Of a DNA stretch of 12,410 nucleotides, positions 1 to 5,985 are shown in pieces. The translations under genes were made by a program, and so were the position numbers. The stretch is from Ochromonadaceae sp. CCMP2298 (taxonomy: Eukaryota > Sar > Synurophyceae > Ochromonadales > Ochromonadaceae), in assembly GCA_026770595.1 (NCBI GenBank), contig MU634418.1, positions 1 to 12,410 of the forward strand, read 5' to 3'. The first letter of the stretch is position 1. Each line of letters opens with the position of its first letter. A model generated the notes under the pieces. It ran no database searches. It had not been told where the DNA came from and worked only from the letters and a program-made list of their open reading frames with translations.

Positions 1-1
1 G

Positions 2-376
2 ATGTTCAGTCTCGCCGTCGCGTTCAACCAGCCCCTCGGTGATTGGGATGTGTCCAGCGTGACAGACATGGACAGGATGTTCCACAACGCCACCGCATTC
101 GACCAGCCACTGGGTACCTGGGATGTGTCCAGCGTGACCGACATGGCCTGGATGTTCTATGCCGCCGCCGCGTTCAACCTGCCCCTCGGTGAATGGGATG
201 TGTCCAGCGTGACGGACATGAGCGAGATGTTCAGTCTCGCCGTCGCGTTCAACCAGCCCCTCGGTGATTGGGATGTGTCCAGCGTGACGGACATGAGCGG
301 GATGTTCAGTCTCGCCGCTGCATTCAACCAGCCACTGAGTGATTGGGATGTGTCCAGCGTGACCGACATGCGCTTC
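2..376 (+). repeat. Tandem 75-bp coding repeats of the DUF285 gene
   Basis: Five in-frame 75-bp units start at 2, 77, 152, 227 and 302. The units at 1-63 and 226-288 are identical over 63 bases, while the units between them differ at many sites. This implies a recent duplication or gene conversion with a three-unit (225-bp) step. Confidence 0.85.
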
Positions 377-712
377 ATGTTTCTTGGCGCTGCCGCACTC
401 AGCCAGCAACTCGCCGCCTCTTCACTTACCCACTCCCTGCGGAAGTGGAATGTGCAAAAGGTGACAGGTATGAGTTCCATGTTCGACAGTGACAAGGTGT
501 TCTTCTCGAACGCCCTGAGCTGGGAGTTCCACCCGAGCCTCTGCGCAGCTCGCACCGGACCCATCCACGTGCTGCTTGGCCAGCGAGAGAAGCGGACGAC
601 CGAAGTGGCTCAGTTGCGCCGACTCCACTCCCTCGCCGTAGAAGACCCCTCCTGCCTCCACCCACTCTTCGGCGATGCAAATCTGATCGAGCTCATTGCA
701 CAGTCCATTTAA
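2..712 (+). CDS. BspA-like (DUF285) repeat protein, 3' part only
   Basis: The frame is open from the window edge, so the true start lies upstream. Residues 1-125 are five 25-residue units of the form MFxxAxAFNQPLGxWDVSSVTDM, the hallmark of the BspA/DUF285 leucine-rich-repeat-like family. A degenerate unit follows (KWNVQKVTGMSSMF), then a unique C-terminal tail of about 75 residues containing CAARTGPIHVLL and ending in LIELIAQSI. Family members in bacteria and protists are often surface or adhesion proteins, and expanded sets occur in some giant algal viruses. No signal peptide or membrane anchor is visible in this part. The DNA is clearly richer in GC than the following 11 kb, which suggests a separately acquired or recombining gene family. 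The family call is firm; the function is unknown. Confidence 0.85.
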   Translation: MFSLAVAFNQPLGDWDVSSVTDMDRMFHNATAFDQPLGTWDVSSVTDMAWMFYAAAAFNLPLGEWDVSSVTDMSEMFSLAVAFNQPLGDWDVSSVTDMSGMFSLAAAFNQPLSDWDVSSVTDMRFMFLGAAALSQQLAASSLTHSLRKWNVQKVTGMSSMFDSDKVFFSNALSWEFHPSLCAARTGPIHVLLGQREKRTTEVAQLRRLHSLAVEDPSCLHPLFGDANLIELIAQSI

Positions 713-835
713 CTCCCTTCCAGGTCAGACACAGGTTAGCTTTACAACTAACAAAATTTAATAAACATAATATTGTTACACATTACTACCATATGATGTA
801 TAAACACGACCACAGCCTTCCAATCAATTTTTACT

Positions 836-912
836 GCACTTGTAGCTCAGTTGGTTAGAGCATTTGTCTTATGAGCCAAAGGTCTGCGGTTCATCAAATC
901 CGCACCTGTGCA
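836..912 (+). tRNA. tRNA-Ile (anticodon UAU), irregular, possibly a pseudogene
   Basis: A cloverleaf can be drawn. The acceptor 5' strand is 836-842 and the D-arm has GCTC/GAGC around AGTTGGTTA. The anticodon loop CTTATGA is at 868-874 with anticodon TAT at 870-872. The T-stem TGCGG/CCGCA is at 885-889 and 900-904. Two features are irregular. The T-loop TTCATCAAAT has 10 bases instead of 7, as if TCA were duplicated. The acceptor stem pairs GCACTTG with CCTGTGC, leaving two mismatches, and the anticodon stem has one T-C mismatch. It would read AUA, a codon expected to be frequent in this AT-rich genome. The isotype call is fair; whether it is functional is uncertain. Confidence 0.6.
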
Positions 913-916
913 CAGT

Positions 917-998
917 GCATTCTTGTCCGAGTGGTCTAATGAGCCAGACTTAAGACCTGGTGTTGAAAAACGCGTGGGTTCGAACCCCACAGAATGCA
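917..998 (+). tRNA. tRNA-Leu (anticodon UAA)
   Basis: This is a class II tRNA. The acceptor stem GCATTCT/AGAATGC is perfect. The anticodon arm is CCAGA-CTTAAGA-CCTGG with anticodon TAA at 951-953. A long variable arm runs from about 961 to 973. The T-arm GTGGG-TTCGAAC-CCCAC is perfect, and A998 is the discriminator base; CCA is not encoded. It starts four bases after the preceding tRNA, so the two are probably made from one transcript. It would decode UUA, a favoured leucine codon in AT-rich DNA. Confidence 0.92.
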
Positions 999-1001
999 AT
1001 C

Positions 1002-1021
1002 ATATTACACTTTTGTAATAT
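1002..1021. terminator. Perfect 8-bp hairpin after the tRNA pair
   Basis: ATATTACA, loop CTTT, TGTAATAT. It begins four bases after tRNA-Leu. In Mimivirus, 3' ends of transcripts, including tRNA transcripts, are set by hairpins, so this may be the 3' end signal of the tRNA transcript. It also lies about 85 bases beyond the stop of the minus-strand microgene and could serve it too. The role is inferred. Confidence 0.5.
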
Positions 1022-1105
1022 TATTTACTTCCACATTCTTGAACAGAGGAATAAAAAAAGACGAAAGAGCGTCAATTCTATTTTTTTTATATTTTATGTT
1101 TTTTT

Positions 1106-1195
1106 CTACTCTCTCCTCCTGTCGTTTCTGAAGTACATCATCAGATACGTTACGAACAGCCCCACGCAGATAATTCCAATAATGTCAACTACCAT
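1106..1195 (-). CDS. 29-residue membrane microprotein (putative)
   Basis: This ATG-to-TAG frame encodes 29 residues. It starts MVVDIIG, continues with one hydrophobic stretch (IICVGLFVTYLMMYF, about residues 6-21) and ends in a basic tail, RNDRRRE. That pattern fits a single-span membrane peptide with a charged C-terminal side. The main support is context. AAAATTGA (minus strand, 1271-1264) lies 68 bases before the ATG, the same layout as for the genes at 3114 and 5986, and the leader in between is CA-rich as in those genes. The interval would otherwise be a gap of about 350 bases between tRNA-Leu and the LHC gene. No homologue is recognised. It could still be a chance ORF. Confidence 0.5.
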   Translation of the reverse strand: MVVDIIGIICVGLFVTYLMMYFRNDRRRE

Positions 1196-1289
1196 GTTGA
1201 GAAAGTTGAGTGTGATTGTGATTGTGATGTTTGAGAGAGACCTTCATTATTTCGATCGAACGATCAATTTTTTATGAAGTACATCATCA
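1129..1289. repeat. 15-bp direct repeat pair
   Basis: TGAAGTACATCATCA occurs exactly at 1129-1143, inside the 3' end of the microgene (codons for LMMYF), and at 1275-1289, just upstream of its early promoter. This may be the trace of a tandem duplication in which one copy of the microgene was lost. Confidence 0.6.
1264..1271 (-). promoter_or_regulatory. Early-type promoter motif AAAATTGA for the microgene
   Basis: The plus strand reads TCAATTTT, which is AAAATTGA on the minus strand within a run of A. It ends 68 bases before the ATG of the 29-residue ORF. The motif is the established Mimivirus early promoter; use here is inferred from spacing. Confidence 0.55.
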
Positions 1290-1349
1290 TGAAGAACTAT
1301 ACTAATTTTGTAAAAATGTAGTTAAACGTATTTTATGATTTATTAATAA

Positions 1350-1868
1350 ATGTATTACTTCATTCGCGTATGCATGCTTTGGTTCGCAACGGCATTTGGA
1401 TTTGATAGAAGAATAGGGGCTACGAAACCACTTGGATATTTTGACCCGCTCGGTTTTTCTAATAACAAACCTATTACTGAATTAATAAGACTACGTGAAG
1501 CCGAACTTAAGCATTGTAGATGGGGCATGGTAGCAGCAGTTGCTATCCCAGCAACTGAAATAGTTACACATCAACCGGCTATTTATGCGTTGGATGACAC
1601 CGGTATGTTTATCCCTTTTTTAGCGATAGCCCTCGCTGAAACTCGGTCACTTAAACTGGGTTGGAAAAATCCCTTTAAAAATGCGTCTAACTTGTTTGTA
1701 ATGGATGAATATTATAAGCCTGGCGACCTCGGGATTAATGGGCCATTTATTAAAAAAGATAATGCGTTTATAGAAAACGCTGAACTTAACAATGGAAGAC
1801 TTGCGATGATAGCAGCACTCGGAATGATCACGCAAGAATACATTTATGATTATCATATTTTTAATTAA
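1350..1868 (+). CDS. Light-harvesting chlorophyll-binding protein (LHC/FCP-like)
   Basis: LHC proteins bind chlorophyll and carotenoid in thylakoid membranes, feeding or quenching the photosystems. The 172 residues show the full three-helix plan. LGYFDPLGF (28-36) is the N-terminal motif of fucoxanthin-chlorophyll proteins. Helix 1 has RLREAELKHCRWGM with the chlorophyll-binding ExxHxR (E52, H55, R57). Helix 2 is about 84-98. KPGDLGING (123-131) is the usual stromal loop. Helix 3 has ENAELNNGRLAM with ExxNxR (E145, N148, R150). Cys56 replaces the usual glycine. The first 16 residues are hydrophobic and end in ATAF, like the ASAF/ATAF signal-cleavage motif of secondary-plastid proteins. The C-terminus stops soon after helix 3, shorter than many algal homologues. 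The DNA is AT-rich like its viral neighbours, which suggests long residence. The family is firm; antenna versus photoprotective (LHCX/LHCSR) type is open. Confidence 0.9.
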   Translation: MYYFIRVCMLWFATAFGFDRRIGATKPLGYFDPLGFSNNKPITELIRLREAELKHCRWGMVAAVAIPATEIVTHQPAIYALDDTGMFIPFLAIALAETRSLKLGWKNPFKNASNLFVMDEYYKPGDLGINGPFIKKDNAFIENAELNNGRLAMIAALGMITQEYIYDYHIFN

Positions 1869-1875
1869 ACATATT

Positions 1876-1894
1876 ATGAATTAATTCATGAATT
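1876..1894. terminator. Palindromes after the LHC gene, possible transcript end signal
   Basis: ATGAATTAATTCAT (1876-1889) and the overlapping AATTCATGAATT (1883-1894) are perfect palindromes beginning 7 bases after the LHC stop. Their position fits the hairpin 3' end signals known in Mimivirus. In AT-rich DNA, chance is not excluded. The rest of 1869-2061 holds no gene or other signal that I can see. Confidence 0.35.
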
Positions 1895-2061
1895 TAATAA
1901 CTATTCTCCTTCCAAACTTTATTCTCCTGTAAATAATGCTATATAATATTTACTCAAGTAATCATAATCATATAAATAAAATACAATATATACAATATAA
2001 TGGTATTGAGGGTAGTTAAGGTGTTGATACTGTAGAAAAAGGTTTTTACGAACATGACGAA

Positions 2062-2994
2062 TTAAATTTTCTTGAAATATTTGCTGTAAACAGGATGATG
2101 GATGAAATCGTGCCATTTTTTATGTAGTTCATCAATTTTCATGTCTCTTTTTCTCGTTTTGTTCTTGTTGTAATTTTTATTCTGATAATATACCCACTTG
2201 CCCAAAGGGGTGTTGGGATTTCTTTTTTTGCGCGAGTTTGTGGACAACAATGGTATATTTGAATCAATGAACAATTTGACTTTAGTAAACATCCGTAACC
2301 AGCCAGTTATAATTATGCTCTGATTTGTAAAAGTTATTTTTTCTCCCGCATTTGTTAAAAAGAGTTTCTTGTAGTTGGGGTCTTTAATGAATTCAGTCCA
2401 TTCATTGTATATTTTGGGGGTGTCCATCATGTTTTGTTTTCCTTCATAATCTTTAATTTGTGTTTCAATCCATGTTTGACATTTGTTATCTAACACAACC
2501 ATATTTCTCAAGTGCCCACAATAATATGGCTCGTGTGTAGCTCCACTGAGCATCCTTAACCAGGAGTCGGTCTTTTCTTTAATTCGATTTAAAAAAAAAT
2601 ACCACGTTTCATCAGCATTTGTCACAAAATGGTACTTGAAACAGTCGTGATTCATAAATTCCGTCCATTCGTCAAATATGTCGGGATTCTTCATGATAAA
2701 AAGTTTTTTTGTGTAATTTGTTTGTTGCATTTTGAGCCATTTTCCTAGTGCTGTATCACAAGAAGGCAGCTCATCACAAGACCAAATATATTGCCTTAGT
2801 TCTTCAAAAATGATGGACCAATTTTTTAGTGTAAATAGATGGGGTCTGTAAACCGTATCGTTTTTAACAAAATCATTCCATTGGTCAATAATAATTAACA
2901 ACTTAAATTTAGCCGGTAAACATCCATTCACATCAATATATGCCTTGACTTGGTTTAAATGGTTAAACACGGGAACGCTCTCGAAATCGGACAT
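2062..2994 (-). CDS. Helicase-associated (HA) repeat protein
   Basis: The 310 residues contain about four copies of the helicase-associated domain (PF03457-like), which is common in algal giant viruses and thought to bind nucleic acid. The consensus is a helix (VKxFIDxN...LP), then LGKWLxxQxxNYxKK, then IxxEWTEFIxDPxYKKYF. Copy 1 is residues 11-45 and degenerate (VKAYIDVNGCLP). Copy 2 is 62-123 (LGKWLKMQQTNYTKK, FDEWTEF). Copy 3 is about 144-213 (WIETQIKDYEGKQ, YNEWTEFIKDPNYKKLF). Copy 4 is 237-307 (VKLFIDSN, LGKWVYYQNKNYNKNK, WHDFIHHPVYSKYF). No helicase motor is attached, so it may be a stand-alone binding protein. It is divergent from the gene at 3114 and shares its promoter region. The repeat call is good; the role is unknown. 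Confidence 0.72.
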   Translation of the reverse strand: MSDFESVPVFNHLNQVKAYIDVNGCLPAKFKLLIIIDQWNDFVKNDTVYRPHLFTLKNWSIIFEELRQYIWSCDELPSCDTALGKWLKMQQTNYTKKLFIMKNPDIFDEWTEFMNHDCFKYHFVTNADETWYFFLNRIKEKTDSWLRMLSGATHEPYYCGHLRNMVVLDNKCQTWIETQIKDYEGKQNMMDTPKIYNEWTEFIKDPNYKKLFLTNAGEKITFTNQSIIITGWLRMFTKVKLFIDSNIPLLSTNSRKKRNPNTPLGKWVYYQNKNYNKNKTRKRDMKIDELHKKWHDFIHHPVYSKYFKKI

Positions 2995-3054
2995 AAATTA
3001 TATATATATTGCAATAAAATTATATATATATATAGTTTCGTAAGTTAAACACAT

Positions 3055-3070
3055 AAAATTGATTCAATTT
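3055..3070. promoter_or_regulatory. Bidirectional early-type promoter
   Basis: AAAATTGA at 3055-3062 (plus) is followed after one base by TCAATTT at 3064-3070, which is AAATTGA on the minus strand. The plus copy lies 51 bases before the ATG at 3114. The minus copy lies 69 bases before the ATG at 2994. The nearly symmetric element thus sits at normal early-promoter distance from both divergent genes. Confidence 0.6.
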
Positions 3071-3113
3071 ATTTATCCAACACTACCTAACAACCAACCA
3101 ACAACTAACAAAT

Positions 3114-3491
3114 ATGTCACAACTTTGGATTCCAAATAATGGAGAGGATTCTAAATTTATAAGATTAAACGAAGATGAAAGTTTTCCATCAAATTTAGAT
3201 GAGGAAGACTATGAATGTGTTAGTGATTATGTGATCTTTCCAGATGGAAAATTTCATGCATTATATTGCAACGACAATTTTAATAACATTGAAATGATTT
3301 TCTCAAAATCATTTGAAGATCTTCGCCAAGATATTATCAACTATTTCTCAGAATTCGATATAACTTTTGATGAAATAAATGTTGTTCACTCTAAATGTGG
3401 TGATATGAATGTTACTTCATATTCATATTCTAAAGATGTGGTGCTCTGCTATTTCAAAATTTATGAAAACTTTAACGGTCATAAATGGTAG
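3114..3491 (+). CDS. Small acidic protein, unrecognised
   Basis: The 125 residues are rich in Asp and Glu, especially near the N-terminus (NLDEEDYECVSDY), with aromatic-rich beta-like stretches later (YVIFPDGKFHALYC, VVLCYFKIYENF). There is no signal peptide, membrane segment or recognised motif. The ATG follows AAAATTGA by 51 bases and a leader rich in CAAC repeats, so early expression from a near-unstructured leader is likely. Codon use is AT-rich like its neighbours. It diverges from the HA-repeat gene and converges with the MutS-like gene. A weak inverted repeat ACCTC/GAGGT (3516-3535) follows its stop. I do not recognise a family. Confidence 0.75.
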   Translation: MSQLWIPNNGEDSKFIRLNEDESFPSNLDEEDYECVSDYVIFPDGKFHALYCNDNFNNIEMIFSKSFEDLRQDIINYFSEFDITFDEINVVHSKCGDMNVTSYSYSKDVVLCYFKIYENFNGHKW

Positions 3492-3579
3492 GGTGGTTGT
3501 GTGTTGCAAATAATAACCTCTGTGGTCGTTGAGGTCATACGCGTAAACTTTGTTGTGAATGGTGGTTTCATTCTTCTTT

Positions 3580-5517
3580 TCACATCGAGTCGATAATACT
3601 TTGCGGATAGTCCATTTGCTTCAAAATATTTTTTGCCCCGTGTATTCTGGAAATTCCTGGTTGTATTTTGTACGTGTATTCTAACAAATCATCATCTTCG
3701 ATAACTTCCATAAGGTAGTTTTTTATTTTTTCGCCGCGCCATTTATCGCAAAGTGCGACATAGTGCGTGGTCAGAAACAACCTGACGTTCCGTTTTGCAC
3801 TGATGTAAATCATAAATGCGTAGGCAGCCTTTGTTGCTTCCTCTGGGTTCGTGCCAGAATACAACTCGTCGAAAATGCAAAAGTGGCGTTGTTTGGGGTT
3901 GGCTGAAATACAGTCGAGAATTTCTTTACACCGTCTCGATTCTGCCTGGAAAAGACTGTCTCGCCCTGATGTGTCTGGGATGTTTAGATATGAATGGACA
4001 TGTGAGTAAGGGGTAAAACAACAGGACTCGTAGAACCCCATTCCAAGTTGTTGAGAAAAGAGAATGTTTAAAATTGTGGTTTTTAAAATGGTGGTTTTAC
4101 CAGATGCATTCGGACCTGTTATAACATTATTATTGTCCAAATTGACACTATTTTTTACAAGAGATGCGTCTCCCTTGTGGGCCGGATAAAATTGATTAAC
4201 AATATACTCTAGCGCCTCGTCAGGCGTTTCGTCTGGTACAGGCGTTTCATCTTGAATAGGCGTTTCATCTTGAATAGGCGTTTCGTCTGGTACAGGCGTT
4301 TCGTCTGGTATAGGCGTTTCGTCTGGTACAGGCGTTTCATCTTGAACAGAAGTTTCATCTTGTGGGACATCCTCCTCTGCGAATTGCGCACAGTTCACAA
4401 CTCCATTTGCGAGGTTCGTATGGAGTCCCTTCATTAAATGGAGGTATCCATCAAAACCCATTGAAAAACACAGGCTGTTTGCGTAAGTCTCATCAGTATG
4501 GATAACGTAATAGCATTTTAATATATACCCAATCTCAACAAATTTGAAAATACTACATTGGAATGGACAAACCGGGTCTAGCAAGGCTTCTAGTTCTTTC
4601 AAACGACCAATGTGGCGTCTGATATCGTTAGAAAAGGGCTCGTATGTTTTTATTTGCTTATTCGTTTCCACGAATTGTCTCATATTTCGAAGTGAATATG
4701 CGATATATTTTTTCCAATCGCAGAGTTCTTTATTAATCCTTTCTGTGTTGTTGTAAAAACGCATACATTGTATGACGTTTTGATACATTTGAAACAAATA
4801 TAAGAAAAACATACCTACAATGTATAACAACTTGTCAAAAGCCATGGACTGTAGACCGTTGATGGCTTTCCCAATGAAGTGATTCTGTGCGATGTTCTGC
4901 AAAACAGTGAGGTAAATCCCAAACGTAATTGGAACTCCCTGTATTTTTAAAATGACGAATGGGAAAAGAAAGAAAAGAAGAGGAAGTAAAAAGCTAGATA
5001 AAGGAGACATCATTTGTGCGATACAAATTGATTGCAACACAACTGACGAACTATTATATTCCTCAAGTGTCTTCCATTCTAAGTAGCCGTACGTTTCTAA
5101 AAAATTCGGGTCATTTTTAACGTTGGACCAATTTTTTTTGATAGTTTCACAAGAGATCTCACATGGTTTTTGGGGAAAAACAAGGTTCATATTTCGAACG
5201 ACGCACTGACTGTCACGTAAAAAATCAGTATTCGTCGTGAAATATTTTTCAAACCTGGGCATAACTTCCTGTGCAAATATATGCCCAGAAGAGTCAAAAA
5301 TGTATTCATACATGGACGTTGTTGTGTCTGAAACAAGTTCAACATCCTTGGCGATCACCAAAGATATTTCGTGGCGGTCGCTCGATTGTAAATATTCAAT
5401 TGGAAGCTCGAATTGCAGTGGCTTTTGTTCACATTCAGCGACTGGCCTAACTTTAGACGAAGGGGCACCCGAAATGTCGGATGAATCTCTAAAAAATTCT
5501 ACCGCCTCGTAAAACAT
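3580..5517 (-). CDS. MutS-family ATPase with membrane segments and acidic repeat linker
   Basis: The C-terminal third is a MutS ABC-type ATPase: Walker A GPNASGKTT (468-476), a DSLFQAESRR segment (520-529) at the place of the MutS signature, Walker B FCIFDE (546-551) followed by LYSGTNP, and the TTH switch (583-585). The N-terminal mismatch-recognition domains of true MutS are not recognisable. Two or three hydrophobic segments occur at about 170-191, 196-212 and 228-246, so the protein is probably membrane-bound. Residues 385-433 are eight hexapeptide repeats of DETPVP/IQ type linking the middle region to the ATPase. MutS homologues (MutS7, MutS8) are known from giant marine viruses, and membrane-spanning MutS-like ATPases exist in bacteria; which type this is cannot be settled here. 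The role is inferred as DNA repair, recombination or a novel membrane process. The ATG at 5517 has TAAATA just before it. Confidence 0.85.
   Translation of the reverse strand: MFYEAVEFFRDSSDISGAPSSKVRPVAECEQKPLQFELPIEYLQSSDRHEISLVIAKDVELVSDTTTSMYEYIFDSSGHIFAQEVMPRFEKYFTTNTDFLRDSQCVVRNMNLVFPQKPCEISCETIKKNWSNVKNDPNFLETYGYLEWKTLEEYNSSSVVLQSICIAQMMSPLSSFLLPLLFFLFPFVILKIQGVPITFGIYLTVLQNIAQNHFIGKAINGLQSMAFDKLLYIVGMFFLYLFQMYQNVIQCMRFYNNTERINKELCDWKKYIAYSLRNMRQFVETNKQIKTYEPFSNDIRRHIGRLKELEALLDPVCPFQCSIFKFVEIGYILKCYYVIHTDETYANSLCFSMGFDGYLHLMKGLHTNLANGVVNCAQFAEEDVPQDETSVQDETPVPDETPIPDETPVPDETPIQDETPIQDETPVPDETPDEALEYIVNQFYPAHKGDASLVKNSVNLDNNNVITGPNASGKTTILKTTILNILFSQQLGMGFYESCCFTPYSHVHSYLNIPDTSGRDSLFQAESRRCKEILDCISANPKQRHFCIFDELYSGTNPEEATKAAYAFMIYISAKRNVRLFLTTHYVALCDKWRGEKIKNYLMEVIEDDDLLEYTYKIQPGISRIHGAKNILKQMDYPQSIIDSM
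4221..4364 (-). repeat. Eight 18-bp tandem repeats in the MutS-like gene
   Basis: The 18-bp units read CAGGCGTTTCGTCTGGTA or close variants on the plus strand. They start at 4221, 4239, 4257, 4275, 4293, 4311, 4329 and 4347; the last is most diverged. Each encodes six residues, DETP plus VP, IP or IQ, giving an acidic, proline-rich and probably disordered linker whose length may vary by slippage. Confidence 0.9.
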
Positions 5518-5589
5518 TATTTACATACATTCAAATAATATTTTGTGAAATTAAACGTCACTCTACTCTTTACCCTTCACCAGTTTACT

Positions 5590-5823
5590 TTATTTACTGT
5601 GCCTTTTTTTCGAACGACTTCTCTTACTCCGGCTCCGAGAGGATGACTTCTTTGCAGACTTTGCAGATCCCCTCCTCCGCGAGGAGGAGGATTTAGATGC
5701 AATACTAGTCATTTCTCCTTTACGCTTACCAGCGTCAATCATTGCTTGCTTGAAACTGAAGGTCTTGTCGGTGGCCCTTCCTTTTTTAAAGACTCTTTTA
5801 ACAAAGTCCATCCAGTTTGACAT
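5590..5823 (-). CDS. Small basic protein, possible virion DNA-binding protein
   Basis: There are 77 residues from MSNWMDFVKRVF. The N-terminal module has the pattern W-x-x-F-V-K ... SFKQAMIDAGK, a short helical motif that recurs in small proteins of algal giant viruses. The C-terminal half is almost entirely Ser, Arg and Lys (SSSRRRG, SRSRSKRSRSKKRHSK), suited to binding nucleic acid or to phosphorylation. Packaging of DNA in virions is an inference. The start at 5823 is chosen because TATAAT directly precedes it, as at 6764. An in-frame ATG at 5832 would add three residues. It lies 72 bases upstream of the MutS-like gene on the same strand. Confidence 0.7.
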   Translation of the reverse strand: MSNWMDFVKRVFKKGRATDKTFSFKQAMIDAGKRKGEMTSIASKSSSSRRRGSAKSAKKSSSRSRSKRSRSKKRHSK

Positions 5824-5912
5824 ATTATACATTAATAGATATATTTTATAGGGGAGGATTGTGGAGATTATTTTGAACACTCCTAAATCTGCGACTCACC
5901 GCCATTTTCCAA

Positions 5913-5920
5913 AAAATTGA
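5913..5920 (+). promoter_or_regulatory. Early-type promoter AAAATTGA
   Basis: AAAATTGA within a run of six A ends 65 bases before the ATG at 5986. The bases from about 5942 to 5980 are almost only C and A (repeats of CACAA and ACACAA), with no other start codon in frame, so the leader is likely unstructured. Confidence 0.65.
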
Positions 5921-5985
5921 GTGTCTTATGTCTAGACGATGCACAAAACACAAAACACAACACACAACACACAAAACACAGTACG

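Noticed and set aside
824-831. TCAATTTT, an early motif on the minus strand
   Set aside because: The only ATG frame at the right distance to its left is about 11 codons, so there is no gene for it to serve.
960-1277. 105-codon plus-strand frame of hydrophobic, low-complexity sequence
   Set aside because: It starts inside tRNA-Leu at a non-ATG codon, runs through poly-T tracts and lies antisense to the better supported microgene.
2132-2139. AAAATTGA on the minus strand inside the HA-repeat gene
   Set aside because: It encodes part of MKIDEL near the gene's 3' end and has no gene following it.
3516-3535. Inverted repeat ACCTC/GAGGT between two converging genes, considered as a shared terminator
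   Set aside because: Only 5 base pairs with a 10-base loop, too weak to call beyond a mention.
4188-4195. AAAATTGA on the plus strand inside the MutS-like gene
   Set aside because: It lies antisense in coding sequence; the plus-strand frame downstream is only the mirror of the DETP repeats.
4221-4364. Regular short repeats considered as a CRISPR array
   Set aside because: The units are 18-bp, contiguous without spacers and in frame with a gene, so they are coding tandem repeats.
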